A stretch of 32,250 nt of DNA from a virus: IMG/VR virus record IMGVR_UViG_3300024282_000010, positions 1 to 32,250 of that record. One strand, given 5' to 3'. Position numbers and translations under genes: made by a program. A model generated the notes under the pieces. It was not told the DNA's origin and did no database searches. It saw nothing but the letters and a program-made list of their open reading frames with translations. Positions 1 to 6,414 of the stretch are shown here, piece after piece; within the stretch, counting starts at the first letter, position 1; every line of letters begins with the position of its first letter.

Positions 1-105
1 ACTGCAATGGGCGATTCTGTCGGCTATGAAGTGACTTTGTCTGCCATTGAGGGAGATGCACCCTACAAAGTGCAAGGTTCGGTTGCCACTTCATTGGGCA
101 TCTAA
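1..105 (+). CDS. Tail tube-like protein, 3' end only
   Basis: This is the C-terminal 34 codons and stop of the gene whose complete copy lies at 30947-31453. The first 127 bases of the window are identical to 31349-31475. It is the left end of a circular or terminally redundant genome rather than a separate gene; see the entry at 30947 for the product. Confidence 0.9.
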   Translation, partial: TAMGDSVGYEVTLSAIEGDAPYKVQGSVATSLGI

Positions 106-127
106 ATCTGGTTTTTCATATGTGTTT
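1..127 (+). repeat. Exact terminal direct repeat (partner 31349-31475)
   Basis: Bases 1-127 match 31349-31475 without a difference; the first mismatch is position 128 (A against G). Beyond it the two ends stay homologous but diverged, and the first copy holds a 544-nt longer interval. An exact length of 127 equals the largest k-mer used by common de Bruijn assemblers, which suggests a circular graph closing on a strain fork rather than a biological terminal repeat. Unit genome length implied: about 31,348 bp. Confidence 0.9.
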
Positions 128-132
128 AGATT

Positions 133-162
133 GGGGTGGCTTCGGTCACCCCTTTCTTTTTG
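133..162 (+). terminator. Intrinsic terminator with UUCG loop after the tail tube gene
   Basis: GGGGTGGC (133-140) pairs with GTCACCCC (145-152) over 8 bp, including one G-U, around a TTCG tetraloop, and is followed at once by a T-rich tract. The partner copy at 31481-31500 keeps the stem unchanged and has a TTAG loop. It would end the capsid/tail tube transcript before the HNH cassette. Confidence 0.8.
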
Positions 163-193
163 CCATAAATGTCGTTGCTATTTTGTATATTTG
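160..193 (+). promoter_or_regulatory. Putative promoter of the HNH gene
   Basis: TATATTTG (186-193) matches the Bacteroidota -7 consensus TAnnTTTG and lies 3 nt before the ATG at 197; TTG at 160-162 is a possible -33 element with a 23-nt spacer. GCTATTT at 176-182 also matches the late-gene start motif described elsewhere. Which element is used cannot be decided from sequence. Confidence 0.45.
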
Positions 194-721
194 TGTATGG
201 AGATATTTAAGGACATACAAGGGTACGAAGGTTTGTATCAAGTGTCAAATTACGGCAGAGTCAAATCATTAAAACGCAAAAAACATAGAATTATTGAAGG
301 CAGATTGTGTAAAGGATACCAGAGAGTACGGCTGTTAAATAGCAAAGGTGATTGGCACGATATATTAGTACATAGATTGGTATGTACGACATTTATTGAA
401 AATCCAGATAATAAGCCAAATGTGAATCATAAAGATTTCAACAGGTCTAATAATCATATATCAAATCTTGAGTGGTGTACTCAAGCAGAAAACATACAAC
501 ACGCAAGAAATCATGGTAAAATCAAAATGACTGAGAAAGGTAAAAGAAATCGTTTGCAAAAAATACAAAAACCGGTTATTGACTTACAAACTGGTATAAT
601 GTATGACTCGTTGGTTATGGGTTGTGAGGCTTTAAATATACACCGAAACAGCGAGTGGTATCGTATACATCGTAATCAAAAAAACAAAAGATTCCAATAC
701 TTGTGACCATTATTCAAAAAA
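161..721 (+). mobile_element. Homing endonuclease cassette, absent from the second copy of the locus
   Basis: The locus occurs twice. At 31501-31541 the terminator T tract is followed by a short spacer and then the ATG of the next gene. Here the same interval is 544 nt longer and holds an HNH gene plus its own leader. The left edge is near 161 and the right edge near 721, where homology resumes at TGCTATTTCTTATTG. The leader of the inserted gene (about 174-196) resembles the leader of the downstream gene, so the promoter region looks duplicated. Exact borders are uncertain by about 15 nt because of this similarity. Presence in one copy and absence in the other is what is expected of a free-standing homing endonuclease moving through a phage population. 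Confidence 0.8.
197..706 (+). CDS. NUMOD4/HNH homing endonuclease
   Basis: Predicted free-standing DNA endonuclease of 169 residues. A NUMOD4 domain (residues 3-25, FKDIQGYEGLYQVSNYGRV) leads into an HNH_3-type nuclease core with H59, NVNHKD at 75-80 and NLEWC at 90-94. A NUMOD1-like DNA-binding helix region follows at about 126-160 (KPVIDLQTGIMYDS...). The frame is open further upstream to 47, but that part reads through the tail tube gene's 3' end and the terminator, so ATG 197 is chosen; NUMOD4 proteins normally begin a few residues before this motif. The gene is missing from the second copy of the locus at 31501-31541. It sits between genes and interrupts none. Family assignment is firm; its target site is unknown but is plausibly the intergenic junction it occupies. 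Confidence 0.92.
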   Translation: MEIFKDIQGYEGLYQVSNYGRVKSLKRKKHRIIEGRLCKGYQRVRLLNSKGDWHDILVHRLVCTTFIENPDNKPNVNHKDFNRSNNHISNLEWCTQAENIQHARNHGKIKMTEKGKRNRLQKIQKPVIDLQTGIMYDSLVMGCEALNIHRNSEWYRIHRNQKNKRFQYL

Positions 722-722
722 T

Positions 723-736
723 GCTATTTCTTATTG
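723..736 (+). promoter_or_regulatory. GCTATTT late-start motif
   Basis: GCTATTT (723-729) followed by 7 nt (CTTATTG) and then ATG 737. The same arrangement precedes the starts at 2998, 3948, 21445 and 31541. TTG at 701-703 could serve as a -33 element. Inferred promoter giving a leaderless or nearly leaderless mRNA. Confidence 0.5.
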
Positions 737-1081
737 ATGTTGCAGATAGATAAAGGCGAAACAAAGAATTGGTATCTAACACTAACGGAAAAGGTGACAA
801 TCTCTCCTGTTTACTTTTTGTTTTCGTTCACTCATCGCCTGACCAATACCACCACAAATGTCATCTTGACCGATATAAGTTCATACACTGACCGATACAA
901 CAAGTTCTTGGTCACCGAGGGAACGACCTTCACAATCTATTCAGGAGAGTATGACTACAAAGTTTACGCTCAAACCTCTTCAAATAATACCAATCCTGAC
1001 AATGCCAATGAGTTGGTTGAAGAAGGAATCTTGAAAGTCAATGAGCAAGAGCAACCAGAAGTTTACTATACCCCATCGTGA
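737..1081 (+). CDS. Putative virion/tail-associated protein (114 aa)
   Basis: Family not recognised with certainty. The protein has a beta-rich look with no signal peptide or membrane segment: a hydrophobic N-terminal strand (residues 15-28), a central TDRYNKFLVTEG segment, and an end of the type DYKVYAQTS...EEGILKV. I recall this ending from small proteins beside fiber genes in Bacteroidota phages. It is the first gene of a set overlapping by 4 nt that ends in the tail fiber, so a baseplate or fiber-attachment role is inferred. A second copy at 31541-31885 differs at 11 of 348 positions with only one amino-acid change (Thr to Ile), showing purifying selection. ATG 737 is preferred to TTG 734. 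Confidence 0.75.
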   Translation: MLQIDKGETKNWYLTLTEKVTISPVYFLFSFTHRLTNTTTNVILTDISSYTDRYNKFLVTEGTTFTIYSGEYDYKVYAQTSSNNTNPDNANELVEEGILKVNEQEQPEVYYTPS

Positions 1082-1386
1082 GCGAAAAGCAGCACAACAT
1101 ATTACCAACTACCCCTGTTGAGGTATTCGCTTTTCTTGTAACTCAGGAAGATGATTTGTTGTTGACTCAAAGCTTTGATTTTTTAGGTTTAGAAGACACA
1201 GCCTACATTGACCAAAAGCAATACATCCCCACGCTTGTAGAGAAGCCATTTGCGGTCACTTTGAACAGCAAGGCATACATACCTACTTTGACTGAAAAAA
1301 TAATTGAACCAACGCAAGTTTCATATCTACTGACCTCAGAAGGTTATTTCTTGCGAACCCAAGATGGGAATTTCATAATCTTATGA
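1078..1386 (+). CDS. Small tail-associated protein with internal repeats (102 aa)
   Basis: Unknown function. The start is GTG 1078, overlapping the previous stop by 4 nt (GTGA). The protein contains two pairs of related segments: YIPTLVEKPFAV and YIPTLTEKIIEP (about 41-75), and VTQEDDLLLTQ with LTSEGYFLRTQDGNFI (about 22-32 and 85-101). It may be a small beta-repeat structural protein acting with the fiber encoded next. The second copy at 31882-32190 differs at 15 of 309 positions but only two residues (Glu/Gln, Ile/Val), so it is a real, constrained gene. Confidence 0.75.
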   Translation: MSEKQHNILPTTPVEVFAFLVTQEDDLLLTQSFDFLGLEDTAYIDQKQYIPTLVEKPFAVTLNSKAYIPTLTEKIIEPTQVSYLLTSEGYFLRTQDGNFIIL

Positions 1387-2519
1387 CCAACAAAAAAATC
1401 ACCGACTTAGTTGAGTTAACCACTCCGACCACAGATGATGTGTTTCCTTTGGTAGACATTGCAACCAATAGCACCAAGAAAGCACAACTTGCCAACCTCC
1501 CCATCTCAACGGCTACTCAAACGGCTTTGGATGCCAAACAAGCGACCCTTGTTTCGGGTACAAACATCAAGACCATCAACTCTACATCTTTGTTGGGTTC
1601 GGGTAATATTTCAATCGCTGCCAACCCCGCTGGAACGGCTGGGCAAATTCAGTTCAATAGTGGGTCTGCTTTTACTGCGGATTCTAATCTGTATTGGGAC
1701 AACACTAATAAAAGGCTTGGTGTTGGGACTGCTACGCCAACAAGTAAATTACAAGTTGTAACGGATGATGCCACAAATCCACAAGCATTTAGTAACCAAA
1801 CATCAATTTTGGCAGGTACAGCTTCACAAGGGGCTTTAATATCTGCGTTTAGTTCTACAAATGGAGGATATGTAAACGCCTTGTGGCCAGGCAATGCTTG
1901 GTATAAAATGAATTATGGTGGCACAAATCACAATTTTTCGGTGGGAGGTACTGTAACCGCAGTTATTGATTCAAATACAACCTTTGGAAATGGCACGACC
2001 TCACTCGGTGCAAGGCTTGGCATCAAAGGCAGCGGCTCAACCTCAGCCACTACTTCATTGTTGGTGCAGAATAGTTCGGGGACAAATTGGCTACAAGTCA
2101 AAGACGATGGAGATATAACAAATGGGGCAAATGGTTCAACTGACTTGAAATTTGAATTTTCACCCGTTGCAAATAAATTTTTTCGCTTAACTCGTCAGGG
2201 TACAACTGTTGATTTTTATGCGGGGAATGGTGGTAATGCCTTAATTGAAACAAGTGGTGGTCAGCCATTTTCGTTAATTGCCGCAAGTTCTTATTTAACA
2301 TTGTCAAACGGAGGTGTGTCGATTGGTGCTACATTGAACACGACCAATGCATCTGCAATTTTGGATGTAACAAGCACCACCAAAGGCTTCCTCCCTCCCC
2401 GAATGACCACAACCCAAAAGAACGCAATCTCTTCACCTGCTGCTGGCTTGGTTGTATACGACACCGACACAAACAAACTATGCTGTTATAACGGCACATC
2501 TTGGAACGACTTATTCTAA
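1383..2519 (+). CDS. Tail fiber protein
   Basis: A 378-residue fiber-type protein, overlapping the previous gene by ATGA. The N-terminus (ITDLVELTTPTTDDVFPLVDI) is the kind that attaches fibers to the virion in Bacteroidota phages. A DAKQATLVSGTNIKTINS...LLGSGNISI segment (about 50-78), typical of phage fibers, follows. The long middle part is rich in Gly, Ser, Thr and Asn and contains RLGVGTATPTSKLQV. The C-terminal module (about 315-378, from NASAILDVTSTTKGFLPPRM to YNGTSWNDLF) recurs at fiber ends in this phage group. Role: receptor recognition or virion decoration. No catalytic domain is visible. Only its first 64 bases are repeated at the right end of the window. Confidence 0.85.
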   Translation: MTNKKITDLVELTTPTTDDVFPLVDIATNSTKKAQLANLPISTATQTALDAKQATLVSGTNIKTINSTSLLGSGNISIAANPAGTAGQIQFNSGSAFTADSNLYWDNTNKRLGVGTATPTSKLQVVTDDATNPQAFSNQTSILAGTASQGALISAFSSTNGGYVNALWPGNAWYKMNYGGTNHNFSVGGTVTAVIDSNTTFGNGTTSLGARLGIKGSGSTSATTSLLVQNSSGTNWLQVKDDGDITNGANGSTDLKFEFSPVANKFFRLTRQGTTVDFYAGNGGNALIETSGGQPFSLIAASSYLTLSNGGVSIGATLNTTNASAILDVTSTTKGFLPPRMTTTQKNAISSPAAGLVVYDTDTNKLCCYNGTSWNDLF

Positions 2520-2524
2520 AAACT

Positions 2525-2863
2525 ATGTATATAAAAATCAATACCACCGTTAATCTATCAAGCGGTTTGGCAATCCCATCGGGAGCAGTTGTAACAATCG
2601 CAGAAGGCTATGCCGCAATTAAAGACCAAAAAGAAGGCGTAATCCCTGCCCAAGTTGCGACTTTTGTCTATGCAAGTGAAGCAGCCTACACGCAAGGACT
2701 TGAACCCGTTTCAGGCGTTGCTGACTTTAACCCAGTTTTCAGTGGGTTGGAATTGAGCGTTTCTGACTACGCAAGTAAGACGGCTGAGGCTTTGTTAGTT
2801 GATGCAGTCAAAGGTGCTTTGATTGCTATCTACGGAGAATCAAACATCCAAATCGTTGGCTAA
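2525..2863 (+). CDS. Hypothetical phage structural protein (112 aa)
   Basis: Start at ATG 2525 (MYIKINTTVNLSSG), 5 nt after the fiber stop; an upstream in-frame extension would overlap the fiber end and is rejected. The chain begins with short beta-type segments around SGLAIPSGAVVTIAEGYAAI. It ends with a helical region and a hydrophobic stretch (LLVDAVKGALIAIYG) that is amphipathic rather than a clear membrane segment. Position directly after the fiber suggests a fiber chaperone or virion component, but that is inference from context only. Confidence 0.7.
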   Translation: MYIKINTTVNLSSGLAIPSGAVVTIAEGYAAIKDQKEGVIPAQVATFVYASEAAYTQGLEPVSGVADFNPVFSGLELSVSDYASKTAEALLVDAVKGALIAIYGESNIQIVG

Positions 2864-2981
2864 GGCAAAGAGCAAATCGGTAGGTGTCAGCAAATACAAA
2901 CCGAAAAGAAAGGTCAGTAGAAAAGGTGTGCATTCCAAGAACAACCCACCAGCGAAGAAATATCGTGGACAAGGTCGGTGA
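2856..2981 (+). CDS. Small, very basic protein (41 aa)
   Basis: A short frame from TTG 2856 to TGA 2979-2981 fills what would otherwise be a 130-nt gap. The product is extremely Lys/Arg rich (KAKSKSVGVSKYKPKRKVSR) and ends KKYRGQGR. I recall short basic proteins with a similar RGQGR end next to fiber genes in other Bacteroidota phages, but this is memory, not a search. The charge suggests nucleic acid binding. The TTG start overlaps the previous stop by 8 nt; TTG 2823 is an alternative. No ATG is available in this frame. Confidence 0.6.
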   Translation: MAKAKSKSVGVSKYKPKRKVSRKGVHSKNNPPAKKYRGQGR

Positions 2982-2984
2982 TTT

Positions 2985-2997
2985 GCTATTTTAAGAT
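2985..2997 (+). promoter_or_regulatory. GCTATTT late-start motif
   Basis: GCTATTT (2985-2991) followed by TAAGAT and ATG 2998; a 6-nt gap where the other copies have 7. No good -33 element is visible at the expected distance. Confidence 0.4.
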
Positions 2998-3258
2998 ATG
3001 AAGCTTCCAGTCAGTTTTTCAGAGTTCAGTAAAGACCCATCAAAGGCTTTGACTTATCTGATGATTTTTGCAGTCATCTTTCTCTATCTGAGAATGGAAG
3101 GTCAAGACAACTCCATAAACAATGGATGCGAGGACAGATTGACAAAGTGTGAAAACAAACTTGACCAAATGTCGGTAATGCTTAAAACTCAGGACTCGCT
3201 CTCTGCTTCGCTCCGCTCTGAATTGAACACCTACAAAAACTTGGGAATCATCAAATGA
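2998..3258 (+). CDS. Membrane-anchored coiled-coil protein, i-spanin-like (86 aa)
   Basis: One membrane segment (residues 17-31, ALTYLMIFAVIFLYL) near the N-terminus is followed by a polar, heptad-like region (CEDRLTKCENKLDQMSVML...) to the end. This is the layout of an inner-membrane spanin subunit (Rz type): a short cytoplasmic tail, one TM helix and a periplasmic coiled coil. The next gene, overlapping by 4 nt, encodes a secreted coiled-coil protein, and a holin gene follows, so a lysis role is likely. The family is not recognised at sequence level; another membrane-bound scaffold role is possible. Confidence 0.65.
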   Translation: MKLPVSFSEFSKDPSKALTYLMIFAVIFLYLRMEGQDNSINNGCEDRLTKCENKLDQMSVMLKTQDSLSASLRSELNTYKNLGIIK

Positions 3259-3608
3259 AATATCTCATCCTGACCGCACTCTTGGCAGTAACTGCAACTC
3301 CTCGTTTAGAGACAGCAGACCCCTACAAGAAATACGACTGGGTTCTTGACCACGCTCAAACAAACATAGAACTCACAAAAGCCTCTATAAGCGAAGCAAA
3401 AGCAATGACCGAGACCAAGGTACAAGAAATCCAAGAAAGTGTCTCAGAAGCCAAGGAAATGGCTAAAAAAGTAGAATTGCTTGAAAGAGTGTGTGAGGTT
3501 TATTCCGTTCCTGTCCCTGAATCAATGGAGGAATTTGAATACGAAAGAAAAGCCGACTCAATTAGGGTCAACAATATGAAGAAGCTGAATGAATTGGGTA
3601 ATCGTTAA
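3255..3608 (+). CDS. Secreted coiled-coil protein, possible spanin partner (117 aa)
   Basis: The N-terminus MKYLILTALLAVTATPRLE is a signal peptide by composition. The body is a long charged helix with repeats around SISEAKAMTETKVQEIQESVS and SEAKEMAKKVELLERV (about 45-85). No lipobox cysteine is present, so it is not a standard outer-membrane spanin lipoprotein. It overlaps the membrane coiled-coil gene upstream by 4 nt and lies just before the holin. A periplasmic partner in lysis is inferred from context only. Confidence 0.6.
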   Translation: MKYLILTALLAVTATPRLETADPYKKYDWVLDHAQTNIELTKASISEAKAMTETKVQEIQESVSEAKEMAKKVELLERVCEVYSVPVPESMEEFEYERKADSIRVNNMKKLNELGNR

Positions 3609-3717
3609 AGAACTTGAAGATGGGTACATCGTAGAAGATTGCCAAGGATATACACACTTCATATCCAAGGAGATTTATCATAAGTACCACGATAAAAAAT
3701 ATGAAAAAAGTAATTAA
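3589..3717 (+). CDS. Small hypothetical protein (42 aa)
   Basis: ATG 3589 to TAA 3715-3717 encodes MNWVIVKELEDGYIVEDC..., which continues with QGYTHFISKEIYHKYHD. It overlaps the upstream gene by 20 nt and the holin start by 17 nt, and it covers the only unfilled stretch of this cluster. The composition is that of a real small protein rather than a shadow frame. Function unknown. Confidence 0.55.
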   Translation: MNWVIVKELEDGYIVEDCQGYTHFISKEIYHKYHDKKYEKSN

Positions 3718-3931
3718 TTTTCTGAAAAAGATTGTCAGCGATGGCAATGAGATATCCTCCAAGCGAGTTGTGGGTGTGTTAGGTGCATTAGTTCTGTTTG
3801 GAACTATGATTGCCAACTCTTTTTCTCCTCTTGAAATCGCTCCTTCTGCTGAGTTAGTCGCTGCTGTGGAATGGGTGACCATCCTTTGCTTGGGATTCAC
3901 ATCGGTGGAGAAATTTTCCAAAAAGGACTAA
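3701..3931 (+). CDS. Holin
   Basis: A 76-residue membrane protein with two hydrophobic segments (about 24-39, VVGVLGALVLFGTMIA; about 51-67, LVAAVEWVTILCLGFTS), a basic N-terminus (MKKVINFLKKI) and a short charged tail (EKFSKKD). Size, topology and the motif SSKRVVGVLGAL...CLGFTSVEKF fit small holins of Bacteroidota phages. It would form the membrane lesion that lets out or activates the amidase encoded at 8644. Two spanin-like proteins are encoded immediately upstream. Confidence 0.8.
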   Translation: MKKVINFLKKIVSDGNEISSKRVVGVLGALVLFGTMIANSFSPLEIAPSAELVAAVEWVTILCLGFTSVEKFSKKD

Positions 3932-3933
3932 AC

Positions 3934-3947
3934 GCTATTTGTAAGTG
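3934..3947 (+). promoter_or_regulatory. GCTATTT late-start motif before the portal gene
   Basis: GCTATTT (3934-3940), then GTAAGTG, then ATG 3948. It starts 3 nt after the holin stop. Spacing and the trailing TG match the copies at 723 and 21431. Confidence 0.5.
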
Positions 3948-5828
3948 ATGGAAGGCCATTTTCAAAGAGTTTCGTTTGTTGAATCTTCTCTCCCTAAATT
4001 CAAGGAGAACAAGAGCAAAGGCTTCATCACTTTCGGGGAAAATAACAAATATCCCTTTGAACTGATAGACCTTTTCAACAAATCTCCAAAGCACTCTGCA
4101 ATCGTTACCCAGAAAGCAGCCTATTTGGCTGGTGATAAAACGCAAATCATTGGTGGAAGCACCGAAGATATGGCGAAGGCTCAGGACTATCTGAACTCAA
4201 TCAACTCTTATGAGGGATTGGAATCTCTGAAAACAAAGATTGCTCAGGACTGCGAGTTGTTCAATGGATTCGCTCTTGAGATTATCTGGAACAAAGCCAA
4301 GACCGCAATTGCCGAGATTTATCACCTGCCTTTTCAGAATGTCCGTAAAGGGTTAGAAATGGACTTTGTCTACTCAGACAATTGGGATTCTTCTCGCCCT
4401 GAACTTACTTATTACCCAAAGTGGAATCCGACTACTCGTGAAAACAAACAACTCTATTATTTCAAGTTTTACCGAGCAGGGCAAGATATGTATCCTCTTC
4501 CCGACTATGTAGGTGCTTTGAAATACATTGAGATTGACACGGAGATTGCCAACTTCCATTTGAACTCCATCAAGAGTGGTTTCTCTGCTCAGACATTGAT
4601 TCAATTATTCAAAGGCATCCCAACTCCCGAAGAAGCAAGAAAGACCGCCAAGCGATTCAAGGATAATTTCCAAGGCACAGACAACGCTGGTTCTGTCATC
4701 ATTCAATACAACGAACCCAACGAAAACCCATCGGTCATCAACAACCTTGCACCAAGTGACTTTGACAAGTTGTTTGTTGAATTGAACCGCCAAGTCCAAG
4801 AAGAGATTTTTGTTGGTCACAAGGTGACATCTCCGATGTTGTTTGGAGTTAAGACAGAAGGCCAATTGGGTGGAAGGAATGAATTGGTTGAGGCATTTGA
4901 GGCATTTCAGACCTCCTATGTAGAGCCTCGCCAAAAACAGATTGACTCCTGCCTCACACATTTGTTCAAATACATTGTCCCAGTTAGAATTGTAACTGAG
5001 AACAATATGCCAATCGGTTTGGACTACGCTGATTTGTACACCAAAGGATTGATGAGCTTGGATGAAGCCAGAGAGGAGCTTGGATTTGCCAAGCAACGTG
5101 ACACTAAAACAGTAGTGGATAGCATCAACAACCTCTCTCCATTGGTTGCTAACAAGGTGATTGAGCAAATGACCATTAATGAAATTCGTGGAATTGCTGG
5201 ATTGCCACCAATTTTAGGAGGAGACCAACCATCAAAGTCAGTTGCTATGTCAGAACAAAACCCATTCGGATGGGATGATGACAATGATTTGAAAATCTTT
5301 GAGATGTTCGGTGAAACATCGGATAAGTTTGAAGCTGTTGAGATGAATTTTGCCAATGCTCTTCAACTGATGATTTTGTCTTTGATTCGTTCCAATCCCG
5401 GAATGGTTCTTGGTGACCTTGTCGCTCAAATTAAGGCCGACCCTGCCATCATCTCTGATGCTGTGGCATCTCTACAAAGCGAAGGTCTTTTGGGTGAATT
5501 AGAAGGAGGCTATGAGGTTTCTTCTGAGGGTCTTAGTGAATTGGAAAAGAACAACATTTCCGAGAACTTGGAGGTTCGGTATGAATACACCAAAGCACCG
5601 GGCGTGACTGGCACAGAGGTCATTCCAACAACAAGAGAGTTTTGCAAACGGATGGTTGGATTCAACCGACTTTATACGAGAGCCGAGATTACTCAGATGA
5701 GTGCTTTGCTTGGGTATGATGTTTGGATGAGAAGAGGTGGATGGATGACTGTGAAAGGAACATCTCCTGCCGTTCACGTTCCATACTGCCGTCATATTTG
5801 GGCTTCTAAATTGGTGAGAAAGAAATGA
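3948..5828 (+). CDS. Portal protein with MuF-like C-terminal extension
   Basis: A 626-residue portal protein: the ring at the capsid vertex through which DNA is packaged and to which the tail attaches. Portal features are the N-terminal ITFGENNKYPFELIDLFNKSP, the central KRFKDNFQGTDNAGSVIIQY, and HKVTSPMLFGVKTEGQLGG followed by a long stem-type helix. After about residue 440 come a winged-helix-like stretch (LGDLVAQIKADPAIISDAVASL) and a C-terminal domain, about 545-626, with FCKRMV, YDVWMRRGGWM and VPYCRHIW. That last pattern resembles the end of Mu gpF-type head morphogenesis proteins, so it may be a portal/minor-head fusion. ATG 3948 is preferred to GTG 3945. The gene is followed by connector genes, as usual, but is far from the protease and capsid genes. 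Confidence 0.88.
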   Translation: MEGHFQRVSFVESSLPKFKENKSKGFITFGENNKYPFELIDLFNKSPKHSAIVTQKAAYLAGDKTQIIGGSTEDMAKAQDYLNSINSYEGLESLKTKIAQDCELFNGFALEIIWNKAKTAIAEIYHLPFQNVRKGLEMDFVYSDNWDSSRPELTYYPKWNPTTRENKQLYYFKFYRAGQDMYPLPDYVGALKYIEIDTEIANFHLNSIKSGFSAQTLIQLFKGIPTPEEARKTAKRFKDNFQGTDNAGSVIIQYNEPNENPSVINNLAPSDFDKLFVELNRQVQEEIFVGHKVTSPMLFGVKTEGQLGGRNELVEAFEAFQTSYVEPRQKQIDSCLTHLFKYIVPVRIVTENNMPIGLDYADLYTKGLMSLDEAREELGFAKQRDTKTVVDSINNLSPLVANKVIEQMTINEIRGIAGLPPILGGDQPSKSVAMSEQNPFGWDDDNDLKIFEMFGETSDKFEAVEMNFANALQLMILSLIRSNPGMVLGDLVAQIKADPAIISDAVASLQSEGLLGELEGGYEVSSEGLSELEKNNISENLEVRYEYTKAPGVTGTEVIPTTREFCKRMVGFNRLYTRAEITQMSALLGYDVWMRRGGWMTVKGTSPAVHVPYCRHIWASKLVRKK

Positions 5829-6379
5829 GTAATTTTGTCTACTTCATAAGCACTTCATATCTCAAAGACAACACCCCTTTGAACGAGAACTTGGATGACA
5901 AGATTCTCAAATCCTCCATTAAGGAAGCACAAGAGATTTACATCCGTGACATCATTGGCTCAGGCATTTACGATGAGTTGCAGACCCAAGCCTATGCAGG
6001 AACTCTGACGGCTGACAACACCACTCTTCTGGACTCTTATATCGCTCCTTGCTTGAAGTATTACACCTTGGTGGAGTCAATGCTTCCTTTGACCTTCAAG
6101 TTTATGAATAAGAGCGTGGCATCTCGCAACTCTGAGAACGCTACACCTGCCACTCCTTCTGACCTTACCCACATTGAGCAGAGATACCGAGATAAGGCCG
6201 AATACTACGGAGAGCGTTTGAGAGATTATCTTCGCACATATCCAAACAAATATCCTTTGTATCTCAACCCAGGTTCTGACTTTGATACCATCCGTCCTAA
6301 GTCAACTGCTTTCTTCGGTGGTATGTATCTTCCCGGTGATGATGATTGCTATTTCAACTATGACTTCCCCAAAGAATAA
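5825..6379 (+). CDS. Head-tail connector protein (184 aa)
   Basis: Overlaps the portal stop by ATGA. The mostly helical protein (STSYLKDNTPLNENLDDKIL, IKEAQEIYIRDIIGSGIYDE, then DNTTLLDSYIAPCLKYYTLV) ends in a motif-rich tail with LYLNPGSDFDTIRP and GGMYLPGDD. I recall this type (DUF6712-like) as the protein encoded after portals in Bacteroidota phages, where it is taken to be a gp6-like adaptor binding beneath the portal ring. Family number is from memory and should be checked; the connector role rests on position plus fold impression. Confidence 0.75.
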   Translation: MSNFVYFISTSYLKDNTPLNENLDDKILKSSIKEAQEIYIRDIIGSGIYDELQTQAYAGTLTADNTTLLDSYIAPCLKYYTLVESMLPLTFKFMNKSVASRNSENATPATPSDLTHIEQRYRDKAEYYGERLRDYLRTYPNKYPLYLNPGSDFDTIRPKSTAFFGGMYLPGDDDCYFNYDFPKE

Positions 6380-6414
6380 GTGGCGATTAAAGAACGAAAT
6401 CAAACTCCAATCTT

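Noticed and set aside
47-196. 50-residue N-terminal extension of the HNH protein.
   Set aside because: It reads through the tail tube 3' end and the terminator in another frame; NUMOD4 starts right after ATG 197.
4605-5168. Long minus-strand open frame opposite the portal gene.
   Set aside because: Shadow of a strongly supported gene; Cys/Phe/Leu-rich without any domain. The same holds for 29445-29966 minus and the other minus-strand frames.
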